Shown here one piece after another: positions 43,009 to 50,775 of a stretch of DNA of 64,000 bases. This DNA is from an uncultured Eubacteriales bacterium. Its GTDB lineage: Bacteria; Bacillota; Clostridia; Christensenellales; Aristaeellaceae. Every line of letters starts with the position of its first letter. Within the stretch, counting starts at the first letter, position 1. The translations under genes were made by a program, and so were the position numbers. The stretch spans positions 1-64,000 of the forward strand of contig CADAQZ010000005.1 of the NCBI GenBank assembly GCA_902790175.1. Direction: 5' to 3'. The notes under the pieces are model-generated. The model had not been told where the DNA came from. It ran no database searches and saw only the letters and a list, made by a program, of their open reading frames with translations.

Positions 43009-44085
43009 ATGACCTGCAAGGATGTAAACAGCCTGCTGGATCGCCTGATGGACGGCGAGTTGACCGAGGAAGAGCGCCGGGAATTGGAGGCGCACGGGCA
43101 GAGCTGCCCCGACTGCGCCGCCGAGATCCGCGCGACGCTTCAGATGAAAGCCCTGTTTGAGGAAGCCTCGCCGGAAGCGGACGTGCCGCTGGCGGCGCAG
43201 GCCAGGTGGCGCGGCGCGATCAAGCAGGCCGCGAAGGCCGATCGTCAGCGCAGGTTCACGCGCTGGATTGGATCCGCTGCCGCGGCGGTGGTGGTGCTGG
43301 TGGGCGTGGGCCTGGCGCTGAACGGCTCGCTGGCCCCCAAGCGCGACGCGGCGCAGCTGCTGGCGGCCCCCGAGGTCGTGCAGGAGATGGCGGCGGAGGA
43401 CGAGGCCGGCGAGGCCGCGGAGGCGCGCGCGACGACCAACGAAGCCAACGAGGCCGTCGCCGCGGGTGGCGCGGCGGAAATCGAAGCCGCGCAGCCGGCC
43501 GAGGCCGTGGAAGTGGACAGCGCGGCGGAGGTCGAAGTCGCGAGTGAAGCGGCCTACGAGGCCGCCGAAGCGCCCGCCGTGGTCGAGACCGACGGCGCCA
43601 GGAAGGCGATGCCGTTCGGCAGCTTCGCGGCCATGGAGGCCGAGGCGGCCGACGCGGCCGAGCCGGAGGCGAACGCTCCCGGCGACGCCGACGAGGCTTA
43701 TGAAGAATCTGACGCCGCCGAATCGGAGGAGGACGCCTTCGAGGATGTCGACGCCTTCGAGGACGTCGATAAGGCCGCGGCCCCGCAGTGCGCGGCGCTG
43801 GCGCAGCGCTCCCCCGCCTGCGAGTACACGATCCAATCCCGCAGCGTGGACGTCGCCTGCACGCTGGTCACAGAGCTGGCGGGCGAGTTCGAGGGCGTCG
43901 CAGACGTGCAGGCGCTCGAGGACGGCGGCGCGAACGTGTACGTGGAGCTGGACGCGGGCAGCGCGGCGGAGTTCTTCGAGGCCGTCTCGAAGGTGGACGA
44001 CTCCGCAAATCCCGCCGAGCCGCCCCAGTTGACCGGCGAAGGCCGCGTGCTGGTGCTGCTGGTGATCGAAAATACGGACGAATGA
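43009..44085 (+). CDS. membrane-anchored zinc-finger anti-sigma factor with a low-complexity linker
   Basis: 358 aa. The N-terminal ZAS domain (MTCKDVNSLLDRLMDGELTE, with the zinc motif HGQSCPDC) should bind the sigma factor in the cytoplasm. A single membrane helix lies at about 87-107 (AAAAVVVLVGVGLAL). Then comes a long Ala/Glu-rich linker (about 125-255; 5 to 10-residue units rich in EAAE, AEAV, ED). A small C-terminal domain (about 265-358; VDVACTLVTELAGEFEG, VLVLLVIENTDE) may sense stress outside. AAGGGAGG precedes the ATG. The linker is unusually long. Confidence 0.82.
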   Translation: MTCKDVNSLLDRLMDGELTEEERRELEAHGQSCPDCAAEIRATLQMKALFEEASPEADVPLAAQARWRGAIKQAAKADRQRRFTRWIGSAAAAVVVLVGVGLALNGSLAPKRDAAQLLAAPEVVQEMAAEDEAGEAAEARATTNEANEAVAAGGAAEIEAAQPAEAVEVDSAAEVEVASEAAYEAAEAPAVVETDGARKAMPFGSFAAMEAEAADAAEPEANAPGDADEAYEESDAAESEEDAFEDVDAFEDVDKAAAPQCAALAQRSPACEYTIQSRSVDVACTLVTELAGEFEGVADVQALEDGGANVYVELDAGSAAEFFEAVSKVDDSANPAEPPQLTGEGRVLVLLVIENTDE

Positions 44086-44184
44086 TCCAAAAATGGCAAC
44101 TTTTTCGCGAGGATCCCCGTCGAATAGATGTCGGTGGGGGTTTTCCATGGTGCCGACAAACAATTCGGAAGGAAGGCAAGAGAC

Positions 44185-44895
44185 ATGAAAAAGGCATTGG
44201 CAATCCTGATGGCGCTGGCGATGATGCTGGCGGGATGCGCCCTGGCGGAGGCCGCGGGCGACGGACAGCGCACCCTGAAGGTGCAGGGCACAGGCGTGGT
44301 GACGGTGGACGCCGACCGCGCGACGGTCAGCCTCGGCGTGCGCGAGATGGCCCCGGAGGTGAAGCGCGCGCAGGGTCTGGTGAACGAGAAGATGGACGCG
44401 ATGATCGCCGCGCTGCGCGAGGCCGGCATCGAGGACGGCGCGATATCCAGCAGCGGCATCGGCGTCTACGCGAACTACAACTACGACGAAAACGGCGACG
44501 AATACATCTCAGGCTACACCGCCTACAACACACTGAACATCGTCGTCAGCGACCCGGACAACGTGGGCACGTACATCGACATCGCGTTCGACGCCGGGGC
44601 CAACAGCCTCGACTACGTGGACTTCAGCGCCGCCAACACCGCCGAGGCCGGCACGCAGGCCCTGCAGCTGGCCGTCGAGAGCGCCGGGAAGAAGGCCGCC
44701 GTGCTCGCGGACGCCGCGGGCGTGAAGCTGGGCGCGATCGTGGAGATCGTCGACAACGCCGACCTGACCTATTACGACGAGCGCAACGCCTACGCCGTCA
44801 CCAAGGACGCCGGCATGGGCGCGGGCACTCAGGTGCTGCCCTCGCGCCAGCAGGTGACCGCCACCGTGACCATCACCTACGCCATCGAAGACTGA
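44185..44895 (+). CDS. SIMPL-domain (DUF541) exported protein, probable lipoprotein
   Basis: 236 aa. The signal sequence MKKALAILMALAMMLAGC ends in a lipobox (LAGC); an alternative signal-peptidase-I site follows ALAEA. The body is a SIMPL/DUF541 domain: LKVQGTGVVTVDADRATVSLGV at the start, GYTAYNTLNIVVSD in the middle and VTATVTITYAIED at the end. Family members bind nothing well defined; they are often linked to envelope stress. It lies 100 bp after the anti-sigma gene with GGAAGG at the start, so it may share its transcript. Confidence 0.85.
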   Translation: MKKALAILMALAMMLAGCALAEAAGDGQRTLKVQGTGVVTVDADRATVSLGVREMAPEVKRAQGLVNEKMDAMIAALREAGIEDGAISSSGIGVYANYNYDENGDEYISGYTAYNTLNIVVSDPDNVGTYIDIAFDAGANSLDYVDFSAANTAEAGTQALQLAVESAGKKAAVLADAAGVKLGAIVEIVDNADLTYYDERNAYAVTKDAGMGAGTQVLPSRQQVTATVTITYAIED

Positions 44896-44904
44896 CGCCC
44901 CCCC

Positions 44905-44933
44905 TTGCGCTTTTGCCGCGCATCCGCTATAAT
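44905..44933 (+). promoter_or_regulatory. sigma-A promoter of the DUF1292 gene
   Basis: TTGCGC, 17 nt, TATAAT, 42 bp before the start codon. Confidence 0.7.
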
Positions 44934-44974
44934 GGATGCGCGGATGACCGCAGTCTTGAATGAAGGAGGCCGTG

Positions 44975-45286
44975 ATGAACATGGACGAGGAGAGGGATCT
45001 TGTCGTATTCGAGGACGACGCCGGCAACGAGCTGACCATGGAGGTCCTGGATTACCTGGCCTACGAGGGCAAGGAATACGCGCTGCTGACCGAGTATGTG
45101 GAGGACGACGAGGAAGGCGACGAGGATGAACCCGTGGAGGTGTTCATCATGGAGGTCCGCCCGGTGGGCGAGGATCAGGAGGAGTTCGTGCCCATCGACG
45201 AGGCACTGGCCGAGACCCTGATCAAGATCTTCGAGTCCGACGACTTCGACGACGACGAGGCTTTCGAGGACGAGGACGAGGAATAG
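44975..45286 (+). CDS. DUF1292 domain protein (YrzB-like)
   Basis: 103-aa very acidic protein: LVVFEDDAGNELTMEVLDYLAYEGKEYALL, then EVFIMEV and an Asp/Glu-only tail. This is the DUF1292/YrzB pattern; in Firmicutes it is usually next to the ruvX/yqgF gene, but here it stands alone behind its own promoter. Function unknown. GGAGG is 5 nt before the ATG at 44975. Confidence 0.85.
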   Translation: MNMDEERDLVVFEDDAGNELTMEVLDYLAYEGKEYALLTEYVEDDEEGDEDEPVEVFIMEVRPVGEDQEEFVPIDEALAETLIKIFESDDFDDDEAFEDEDEE

Positions 45287-45306
45287 AAGACGGGATAGCG
45301 AGACAG

Positions 45307-45378
45307 AAAGATCCTTCGCTCTGCTCAGAATGACAGGCTTTTCGCCGGTGTCATCCTGAGCGAAGCGAAGGATCTTTT
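45307..45378. terminator. long inverted-repeat terminator, convergent side of DUF1292 and metK
   Basis: AAAGATCCTTCGCT and AGCGAAGGATCTTT pair, with an inner CTCAGAATGACA / TGTCATCCTGAG stem. The total is about 72 bp, followed by T5. It derives from the GATCCTTCG...GGATGACA repeat family also seen at 5585. It can act for both strands. Confidence 0.6.
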
Positions 45379-45590
45379 TACAACCCCTCTGGCCCTGCGG
45401 GCCACCTCCCCTTACACAGGGGAGGCAAGGGCGGGGGCGGGCGGCGCATCGCCGCCCCTACAGAGAGAACGCGCGGCAGCCGCCATTAACTCCTCACTCC
45501 TAACTCCTAACTCCTAACTCCTAACTCCTAACTCCTAACTCCTTACTCTCTCCACTCTCCACTCTTCACTCTCCACTCTCAACTCTTCTC
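45379..45590. repeat. intergenic repeats and a 7-bp tandem repeat downstream of metK
   Basis: No gene is seen. There is one GGGCCACCTCCCCTTACACAGGGG hairpin unit (about 45397-45429), a GGGCGGGCGGCGCATCGCCGCCCC hairpin, about eight copies of ACTCCTA/ACTCCTT (45486-45546), then degenerate ACTCTCC units up to the metK stop. Confidence 0.6.
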
Positions 45591-46739
45591 TCACCCCAGG
45601 TACTTCCTCAGCGCCTCGACCTTGTCCAGCCGCTCCCAGGGCAGGTCGAGGTCGGGGCGGCCAAAGTGGCCGTAACTGGCGGTCTGGGCGTAGATGGGCC
45701 GCTTGAGGTCCAGGTCGCGGATGATGGCGGCGGGGCGTAGGTCGAACTCCGCGTTCACGATCTCGGCCAGCCGCGCGTCGTCCAGCGCGCCGGTGCCGTA
45801 GCTGTCCACGAACACGGACACGGGCTTGGCCACGCCGATGGCGTAGGCCACGCCCACCTCGCACTTGCGCGCCAGGCCCGCGGCCACCAGGTTCTTGGCC
45901 ACGTGGCGCATGGCGTAGGCGGCGCTGCGGTCCACCTTGCTGGGGTCCTTGCCGGAGAACGCACCGCCGCCGTGGTGGGCGTAGCCGCCGTAGGTGTCCA
46001 CAATGATCTTGCGGCCGGTCAGGCCGGAATCGCCCTGGGGGCCGCCGATCACGAAGCGCCCGGTGGGGTTGACGAAGTACTTGGTGTTCTCGTCCAGCAG
46101 TTCGCCGGGCAGCACGGGCTTCACCACGTGCTCCATCAGGTCGGCGAAGATGTGCTCCTGGTCGACGTTCGGCGCGTGCTGGGTGGAGAGCACCACCGCG
46201 TCGATGCGCACGGCCCTGTCGTCGTCGTACTCGATCGTCACCTGGCTTTTGCCGTCCGGGCGCAGGTAGGGCAGCGTGCCGTCCTTGCGCACGGCCGCCA
46301 GCCGCCGCGTCAGCGCGTGGGCCAGCGAAATGGCCAGCGGCATGTACTCCGCCGTCTCGTCGCAGGCGTAGCCGAACATCATGCCCTGGTCGCCCGCGCC
46401 CTGGTCTTCGTGCTCGCGCACCACGCCCCGCGCGATGTCCGGGCTCTGCTCGTCCACGCTCACGAGCACGGCGCAGCTGGTGCCGTCGAAGCCGTACTTG
46501 GCGCGGTCGTAGCCGATCTCCACCACCTTGTCGCGGGCGATCTTGTCGATGGGCACGTAGGCGCTGGTGGTGATCTCCCCCATCACCAGCACCATGCCGG
46601 TGGTGGCGGCGCACTCGCAGGCCACGTGGGCGTCGGGGTCCTGGGCCAGTATCGCGTCCAGCACGGCGTCGGAGATCTGGTCGCAGATCTTGTCCGGATG
46701 GCCCTCGGTCACGGATTCAGAAGTAAAAAAGTGTCTCAT
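45591..46739 (-). CDS. metK: S-adenosylmethionine synthase
   Basis: 382-aa homotetrameric enzyme making SAM from methionine and [27 protein letters not shown], the hexapeptide GAGDQG, the P-loop-like GGGAFSGKD and [14 protein letters not shown] are intact. AAAGGAG lies upstream of the ATG at 46739; the frame further up runs into the terminator of the riboswitch and is not coding. The gene is controlled by a SAM-I riboswitch. Confidence 0.97.
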   Translation of the reverse strand: MRHFFTSESVTEGHPDKICDQISDAVLDAILAQDPDAHVACECAATTGMVLVMGEITTSAYVPIDKIARDKVVEIGYDRAKYGFDGTSCAVLVSVDEQSPDIARGVVREHEDQGAGDQGMMFGYACDETAEYMPLAISLAHALTRRLAAVRKDGTLPYLRPDGKSQVTIEYDDDRAVRIDAVVLSTQHAPNVDQEHIFADLMEHVVKPVLPGELLDENTKYFVNPTGRFVIGGPQGDSGLTGRKIIVDTYGGYAHHGGGAFSGKDPSKVDRSAAYAMRHVAKNLVAAGLARKCEVGVAYAIGVAKPVSVFVDSYGTGALDDARLAEIVNAEFDLRPAAIIRDLDLKRPIYAQTASYGHFGRPDLDLPWERLDKVEALRKYLG

Positions 46740-46754
46740 GGCATTTTCTCCTTT

Positions 46755-46790
46755 GAAAAGATCAACAGCCCGCCTTTGGGCGAGCTGATA
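46755..46790 (-). terminator. riboswitch-controlled terminator before metK
   Basis: Minus strand CAGCTCGCC-CAAA-GGCGGGCTG followed by TTGATCTTTTC. It sits between the SAM aptamer and the metK ribosome binding site, as expected of the expression platform. Confidence 0.75.
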
Positions 46791-46803
46791 CAAGATCCGT
46801 CTC

Positions 46804-46916
46804 GCCTCATCTTTCGGCGCGGCCTTCGCCGCCCGCAGGAATTGGCACCTCGTTCGCCGCCGCGAACCGGTTGCCGGGCATCATCGGGCCTGTCCCTCCG
46901 CCGCTCTGGATAAGGC
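46804..46916 (-). promoter_or_regulatory. SAM-I (S-box) riboswitch aptamer
   Basis: On the minus strand the S-box core is visible in order: P1 5' strand GCCTTATC, then CAGAG.GGCGGAGGGACAGGC, CCGATGATGCCCGGCAACC, GGTGCCAATTCCTGCGG, GAAAGATGAGGC closing P1 (8 bp with one G-U). SAM binding should favour the downstream terminator and lower metK expression. Confidence 0.95.
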
Positions 46917-46935
46917 TTCTTCTGTTGTCAAAACC

Positions 46936-46964
46936 ATTATAGCCCCTTTTCCGCCGCCCGTCAA
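46936..46964 (-). promoter_or_regulatory. sigma-A promoter of the metK transcript
   Basis: Minus strand TTGACG, 17 nt, TATAAT, placed 20 bp before the riboswitch aptamer. Confidence 0.8.
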
Positions 46965-46999
46965 GCGCTATTCCGGTTAAACAAGGGTAACGACACGAT

Positions 47000-47028
47000 T
47001 TGACAAATCCCGCGCGTTCGCGTAGAAT
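47000..47028 (+). promoter_or_regulatory. sigma-A promoter of the gene at 47061
   Basis: TTGACA (consensus), 17 nt, TAGAAT, 32 bp before the start codon; divergent from the metK promoter. Confidence 0.75.
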
Positions 47029-47060
47029 AAACACAGCATAACGGTAAATGGGGCGTGAAA

Positions 47061-47675
47061 ATGGCGCTGACGATGGTGCACCTTCTCGTGGCGGACCTGT
47101 GGGCCCAGGAGCATCCGCAATACCTGGACTGCCCCGGGTATTACTATGGCGCGATCTCGCCCGACGCCATCCACGTGCGCGACGGCGGCGACAAGTCCCA
47201 CAAGAACGAGATCCACCTGAACAACTGGGGCGTACTGCACCGGCAGGACGTGGTGGACTACTGGCGCGCGCACCGCAGCCCCTTCGACGTGGGCTACGGC
47301 GTGCACGTGCTCACCGACGCCCAGTGGGTGCCGCGCTACAAGGAGCGCCTGCCGGGGCTTATGCCGGACGGCAAGCTGGACATCCCGCGCTACTACAACG
47401 ACACGTTCGTAACCGACTTCGCCCTGCGCGACCAGACGCCGCGCATCGCGGATATGCTGGACATGATCGAGCGCGCGGACACCCCCGCGGACCATCCGCT
47501 GCTCACCGCCCATGAATTCAGCGCCTGGCGCGACATCATCCTCAACGCCTATCGCGGCGAATGCCCGCGCCACGACCCCGTGCGCTTCGTCACCGTGCCC
47601 TACGTGCGCGATTTTGTGCACGACAGCATCCCGCTGATCGACGAAGTCTTCGCCGAGGCGTTCGGCGAAGACTGA
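47061..47675 (+). CDS. protein resembling the zinc-dependent phospholipase C family
   Basis: 204 aa, cytosolic (no signal peptide). N-terminal HLLVADLWAQEHPQYLDCPGY followed by YYGAISPDAIHV and DKSHKNEIHL recall the Zn_dep_PLPC-like proteins of Firmicutes ('...GSxxPDAxx...H'), with His and Asp residues placed for metal binding. The C-terminus (VRDFVHDSIPLIDEVF) is helical. Substrate unknown; many relatives are annotated only as hypothetical. I chose the ATG at 47061 (GGGG 7 nt upstream) over the GTG six bases before. Confidence 0.6.
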   Translation: MALTMVHLLVADLWAQEHPQYLDCPGYYYGAISPDAIHVRDGGDKSHKNEIHLNNWGVLHRQDVVDYWRAHRSPFDVGYGVHVLTDAQWVPRYKERLPGLMPDGKLDIPRYYNDTFVTDFALRDQTPRIADMLDMIERADTPADHPLLTAHEFSAWRDIILNAYRGECPRHDPVRFVTVPYVRDFVHDSIPLIDEVFAEAFGED

Positions 47676-47695
47676 AAAAACCCCAAAATTCGATA

Positions 47696-47724
47696 TTGAC
47701 AAACGTTCCCGCGCGAGGTATAAT
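47696..47724 (+). promoter_or_regulatory. sigma-A promoter of the tRNA cluster
   Basis: TTGACA, 17 nt, TATAAT: perfect consensus, 58 bp before tRNA-Leu. Confidence 0.85.
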
Positions 47725-47782
47725 AATGGGCGTTGGTTGTCGCGTCTCCATGGCCCTCGGGGCGAGCGCGCATCCCGATTGT

Positions 47783-47867
47783 GCGGGCGTGGCGGAATTG
47801 GCAGACGCGCCAGATTTAGGTTCTGGTGCCAGACGGCGTATGGGTTCAAGTCCCTTCGCCCGCACCA
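47783..47867 (+). tRNA. tRNA-Leu(UAG)
   Basis: 85 nt, class II. Acceptor GCGGGCG / CGCCCGC, encoded CCA, leucine D-arm TGGCGGAATTGGCAGACGC, anticodon stem CCAGA/TCTGG with loop TTTAGGT (anticodon TAG), T-arm GGGTTCAAGTCCC. Confidence 0.95.
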
Positions 47868-47887
47868 CTCAGCCGCTGGCTGAACGC

Positions 47888-47963
47888 GCGGTAGTAGCTC
47901 AGTTGGTAGAGCGCCACCTTGCCAAGGTGGAGGTCGCGAGTCCGAGTCTCGTCTACCGCTCCA
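47888..47963 (+). tRNA. tRNA-Gly(GCC), copy 1
   Basis: 76 nt. Acceptor GCGGTAG / CTACCGC with encoded CCA, anticodon stem CCACC/GGTGG with loop TTGCCAA (anticodon GCC). Identical to the copy at 48072. Confidence 0.95.
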
Positions 47964-47980
47964 ACATCCCATTGAAGCAT

Positions 47981-48054
47981 GCGGGTGTAACTCAATGGTA
48001 GAGTTCCAGCCTTCCAAGCTGGCTACGTGGGTTCGATTCCCATCACCCGCTCCA
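47981..48054 (+). tRNA. tRNA-Gly(UCC)
   Basis: 74 nt. Acceptor GCGGGTG / CACCCGC with CCA, anticodon loop CTTCCAA (TCC), T-arm GGGTTCGATTCCC. Confidence 0.95.
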
Positions 48055-48071
48055 AATTTTTATCGCTTTAT

Positions 48072-48147
48072 GCGGTAGTAGCTCAGTTGGTAGAGCGCCA
48101 CCTTGCCAAGGTGGAGGTCGCGAGTCCGAGTCTCGTCTACCGCTCCA
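48072..48147 (+). tRNA. tRNA-Gly(GCC), copy 2
   Basis: 76 nt, identical to 47888-47963, so the two copies flank tRNA-Gly(UCC); a tandem duplication is likely. Confidence 0.95.
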
Positions 48148-48148
48148 T

Positions 48149-48224
48149 GCACCATTAGCTCAGTTGGTAGAGCACCTGACTCTTAATCAGGGTGTCCAGG
48201 GTTCGAGCCCCTGATGGTGTACCA
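48149..48224 (+). tRNA. tRNA-Lys(CUU)
   Basis: 76 nt. Acceptor GCACCAT / ATGGTGT (one G-U), encoded CCA, anticodon stem CCTGA/TCAGG with loop CTCTTAA (CTT), T-arm CAGGGTTCGAGCCCCTG. It is the last chromosomal-type gene before the mobile region. Confidence 0.95.
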
Positions 48225-48256
48225 AAGCCACCCCCACAGGGGTGGCTTCCTTGTTT
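48225..48256 (+). terminator. terminator of the tRNA cluster
   Basis: AAGCCACCCC-CACA-GGGGTGGCTT stem followed by CCTTGTTT, starting directly after the CCA of tRNA-Lys. Confidence 0.85.
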
Positions 48257-48257
48257 A

Positions 48258-49838
48258 TCAGGGGCAGGGGCTCGAAAGGCGGCTGTCTTGCGCTCCAAGC
48301 GCCTTTTCATACACGCACGAGAAAGGCCCGGAAACAAAGCGTTTCCGGACCTTTTGGTGTGGTGCAGCAGAGCAATCCAAACCCGAACCTTTTACGTTCT
48401 TCTCCACGGCCTCTTTGGCCTCGTCTAAGGTGATCGCCTTCGTGCCGTCCCTATAGTTGAAGGTCAGCACCAACTTGTCGTCGTAGAGGTAGATAGCGTT
48501 GATAAAGCTGTCGATCAGTATCTGACGATGCTCCCTCCTGCTGACATCCAGCTTGCGGAAGCGCTCCAGCCAGAACGTGACGAACTCCGCCGGAACTCGC
48601 GGCTTTTCCAGCTTCTCACAGGCGATCCTGTTCTCCAAATCCTCCTTGGCGGCTTCCAACGCCTCCAGGCGGGATTTGGTGGACTTGGTGAGGATGCCCT
48701 GTTGAATGGCGTTCAGCATATTCTGTATGCCGGTTTCCGCCTCACGCAGCTGCTGCTTCAACAGAGGAAGCGTGGTGTTCTCGCGATCCTGCAGGTCCAT
48801 CACCATCGACACGACGGCCTCGATCACCCGGTCGTCGTTCAACATCTTCATGGTCTCGTTGACGACCAGATCCTCCAGCCAATCCTTGCGCACAGGCTTC
48901 TTGTGGCAGCCCCGGTGCTTCTTCGCGCTGACGCACTTGTAATAGTGGTAGACCTTGCCTGCGTGGCTGGTGCCGGCCTCGCCGCACAGGTACGAGCCGC
49001 AGTAGCCGCAAAACAGCTTGGTCGTCAGCAGGTAGTCGTCCTCGGCCTTGTGACGGGCCGGGGCCTTCTTGTTCTTCGCCATCTTCTCCTGTACCCTCTC
49101 GAACAACTCCCTGGGCACGATGGGCGGGATGCCGGTGGGAATGACGATGTCGCGGAATTTGAACTCGCCCATGTAGCGCCGATTGTGCAGCAGGAGCTGG
49201 ACGTTGTTGTAGTTCATGGGCATGCCGCGCCTGCTCCTCACGCCTTGCTCGTTCAGCCAATCCCGTATCTGCGTCATGGTCGCGCCTTCCGCGTAGCGCT
49301 TGTACGCCTCCAGGATGAACGGCGCGGTCAACGGGTCGATTTGCAGATGATGCTCCTCATCGACGGCATAGCCGATGGGCAGCGTACCGCCGTTGAACTT
49401 GCCCTTCAAGGCGTTCTCTGTCATCCCCCGGATGACCTTCTCGGACAGATCGGCGGAATAGTATTCCGCGTATCCTTCCAGCACGGATTCCAGGATGATG
49501 CCCTCCGCGCCATCCGAGATCACTTCCGTGGCAGAGACGACCTTCACGCCGTTTTTCTTCAGCGCCGCCTTGTAGCGGGCGCTGTCGTAGCGGTTGCGCG
49601 CAAAGCGGTCCAGCTTCCAGACAATGATGACGTCAAACAGCTTTTTCGCGCTGTCCCGGATCATCTCCTGAAACGCGGGGCGATTGTCCGTCTTGGCGGA
49701 GAAGGCTCGGTCGATGTAATTGCGCAGCACGGTGATGTCGTTCTTCTGCGCAAAAGCCATGCACTCGCGCAGTTGGCCTTCAATGCTCTCCTCGCGCTGG
49801 TTGTCCGAGGAGTAGCGGGCGTAGATCACGGCCTTCAT
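48258..49838 (-). CDS. large serine recombinase
   Basis: 526 aa. Resolvase domain 1-150 with catalytic Ser in VIYARYSSDNQ and the DVIIVWKLDRFARNRYDS motif; recombinase domain (about 165-270; TLPIGYAVDEE, IRDWLNEQGVRSRRG); zinc ribbon CGYCGSYLCGEA...CVSAKKHRGC (about 290-325); then a coiled coil (about 350-430). Such enzymes integrate and excise mobile elements. The last 45 or so residues run through a terminator-like hairpin (48329-48362) and look non-homologous, ending only 30 bp from the tRNA-Lys terminator, so the element end probably lies inside this 3' part. The start overlaps the XRE stop (ATGA). Confidence 0.93.
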   Translation of the reverse strand: MKAVIYARYSSDNQREESIEGQLRECMAFAQKNDITVLRNYIDRAFSAKTDNRPAFQEMIRDSAKKLFDVIIVWKLDRFARNRYDSARYKAALKKNGVKVVSATEVISDGAEGIILESVLEGYAEYYSADLSEKVIRGMTENALKGKFNGGTLPIGYAVDEEHHLQIDPLTAPFILEAYKRYAEGATMTQIRDWLNEQGVRSRRGMPMNYNNVQLLLHNRRYMGEFKFRDIVIPTGIPPIVPRELFERVQEKMAKNKKAPARHKAEDDYLLTTKLFCGYCGSYLCGEAGTSHAGKVYHYYKCVSAKKHRGCHKKPVRKDWLEDLVVNETMKMLNDDRVIEAVVSMVMDLQDRENTTLPLLKQQLREAETGIQNMLNAIQQGILTKSTKSRLEALEAAKEDLENRIACEKLEKPRVPAEFVTFWLERFRKLDVSRREHRQILIDSFINAIYLYDDKLVLTFNYRDGTKAITLDEAKEAVEKNVKGSGLDCSAAPHQKVRKRFVSGPFSCVYEKALGAQDSRLSSPCP

Positions 49839-50191
49839 GCGTCATTCTCCTTCATCAGTCTCAGCATGGTTTCCTTCAATCGTTGACTCATCGGCGACTT
49901 GGGATCAAAGCACATCTCTATGAACTGCTCCATCTCCGGATATCCCTGTTCCAGTTTGGGCTGGTTAGCAAACATTCTCCCTTGCGGGGCATCCGTGCGG
50001 CCGAAGATGTAGTCCATCGACACGTCGAAGAAATCCGCGTATTTCAGCAGCGTCTCAAAGGACGGGTCGGACTGATCGTTCTCGTATCGGTTGACCGCGG
50101 ATTGCTTCAATCCCAGCGCCTGCGCCAGCCTGGCCTGGGAGAGATTCACCGTCCCCCGAAGGGTTCTCAGCCTTTCTGCGACAGTTTCCAT
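49835..50191 (-). CDS. XRE-family transcriptional regulator
   Basis: 118 aa. An N-terminal helix-turn-helix (LSQARLAQALGLKQSAVNRYENDQSDPSFETLLKYA, residues 17-52) of the lambda-Cro/Xre type, then FFDVSMDYIFGR and a short C-terminal helical part. It is coupled by ATGA to the recombinase, so it probably controls excision. A short palindrome (GCGTT-ATATATC-AACGC) overlaps its own promoter and may be its operator. Confidence 0.9.
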   Translation of the reverse strand: METVAERLRTLRGTVNLSQARLAQALGLKQSAVNRYENDQSDPSFETLLKYADFFDVSMDYIFGRTDAPQGRMFANQPKLEQGYPEMEQFIEMCFDPKSPMSQRLKETMLRLMKENDA

Positions 50192-50219
50192 GCAGCGCCT
50201 CCATATCGTTTATGCCTGA

Positions 50220-50250
50220 ATTATACACCGTTTCGCGTTATATATCAACG
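50220..50250 (-). promoter_or_regulatory. promoter and possible operator of the XRE-recombinase operon
   Basis: Minus strand TTGATA, 17 nt, TATAAT. The inverted repeat GCGTT/AACGC at about 50235-50251 covers the -35, fitting autorepression by the XRE protein. Confidence 0.65.
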
Positions 50251-50289
50251 CATATTATGTGTTGCCTGCTGATTTGTTTATTTAATAAT

Positions 50290-50649
50290 CTACACATATA
50301 TCAGATTATGGAGCACGATCTCCGCCGCCCTGTGCCGGATGCTGTTCATCCTTTGAACCCAGAGCAACTGATCTCGCGCCTTCAAAGTCTCCGTCACGCC
50401 TTCTGCCTTTGCTATCTGCGCCATCAGTCGGTCAAGCATATCGCGGGCAGATTCGTCGATCTCTGACAGATGCGCGTACAGCTTGCCGTTCACCAGCAGT
50501 TCCGCATAGGTTCCCTGCCGATTCTCCTGGAGATACTGCTTGCGCAGTTGTCCGTACTTGCCAAGATGTACAGGTTTCTCCAATTCCTCCAATCTCAGTA
50601 CCAAATCGGGATACAGATGATCCCCTACGCGATGATACGTCATATCCAT
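50290..50649 (-). CDS. tnpV: TnpV-family transposon protein
   Basis: 119 aa: MTYHRVGDHLYPDL, HLGKYGQLRKQYLQENR, LLVNGKLYAHLSEIDESA, AEGVTETLKARDQLLWVQRMNSIRHRAAEIVLHNLIYV. This is the TnpV pattern found in clostridial mobilizable transposons; the biochemical role is unknown. AGGAGG is 8 nt before the ATG, with its own promoter further up. Confidence 0.85.
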   Translation of the reverse strand: MDMTYHRVGDHLYPDLVLRLEELEKPVHLGKYGQLRKQYLQENRQGTYAELLVNGKLYAHLSEIDESARDMLDRLMAQIAKAEGVTETLKARDQLLWVQRMNSIRHRAAEIVLHNLIYV

Positions 50650-50689
50650 TTTAGCACCTCCTACTTCACACTTTAGCGTGGTAAAGCGT

Positions 50690-50718
50690 ATTATAGCGGT
50701 GACGCATCATTTTGTCAA
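50690..50718 (-). promoter_or_regulatory. sigma-A promoter of tnpV
   Basis: Minus strand TTGACA, 17 nt, TATAAT (perfect hexamers), about 40 bp before tnpV. Confidence 0.75.
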
Positions 50719-50775
50719 GACCTGATGGTGTTGTTTTATGGCTTTTGTTTTTATTTTCGGCTTTTTAGAATACCA

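Noticed and set aside
45486..45590. Regularly repeated short units that might suggest a CRISPR array
   Set aside because: The period is only 7 bp with no spacers and no cas genes in the window.
47590..48340. Open frames antisense to the tRNA cluster giving peptides such as AKGLEPIRRLAPEPKSG
   Set aside because: These are the well-known spurious translations of tRNA genes on the reverse strand.
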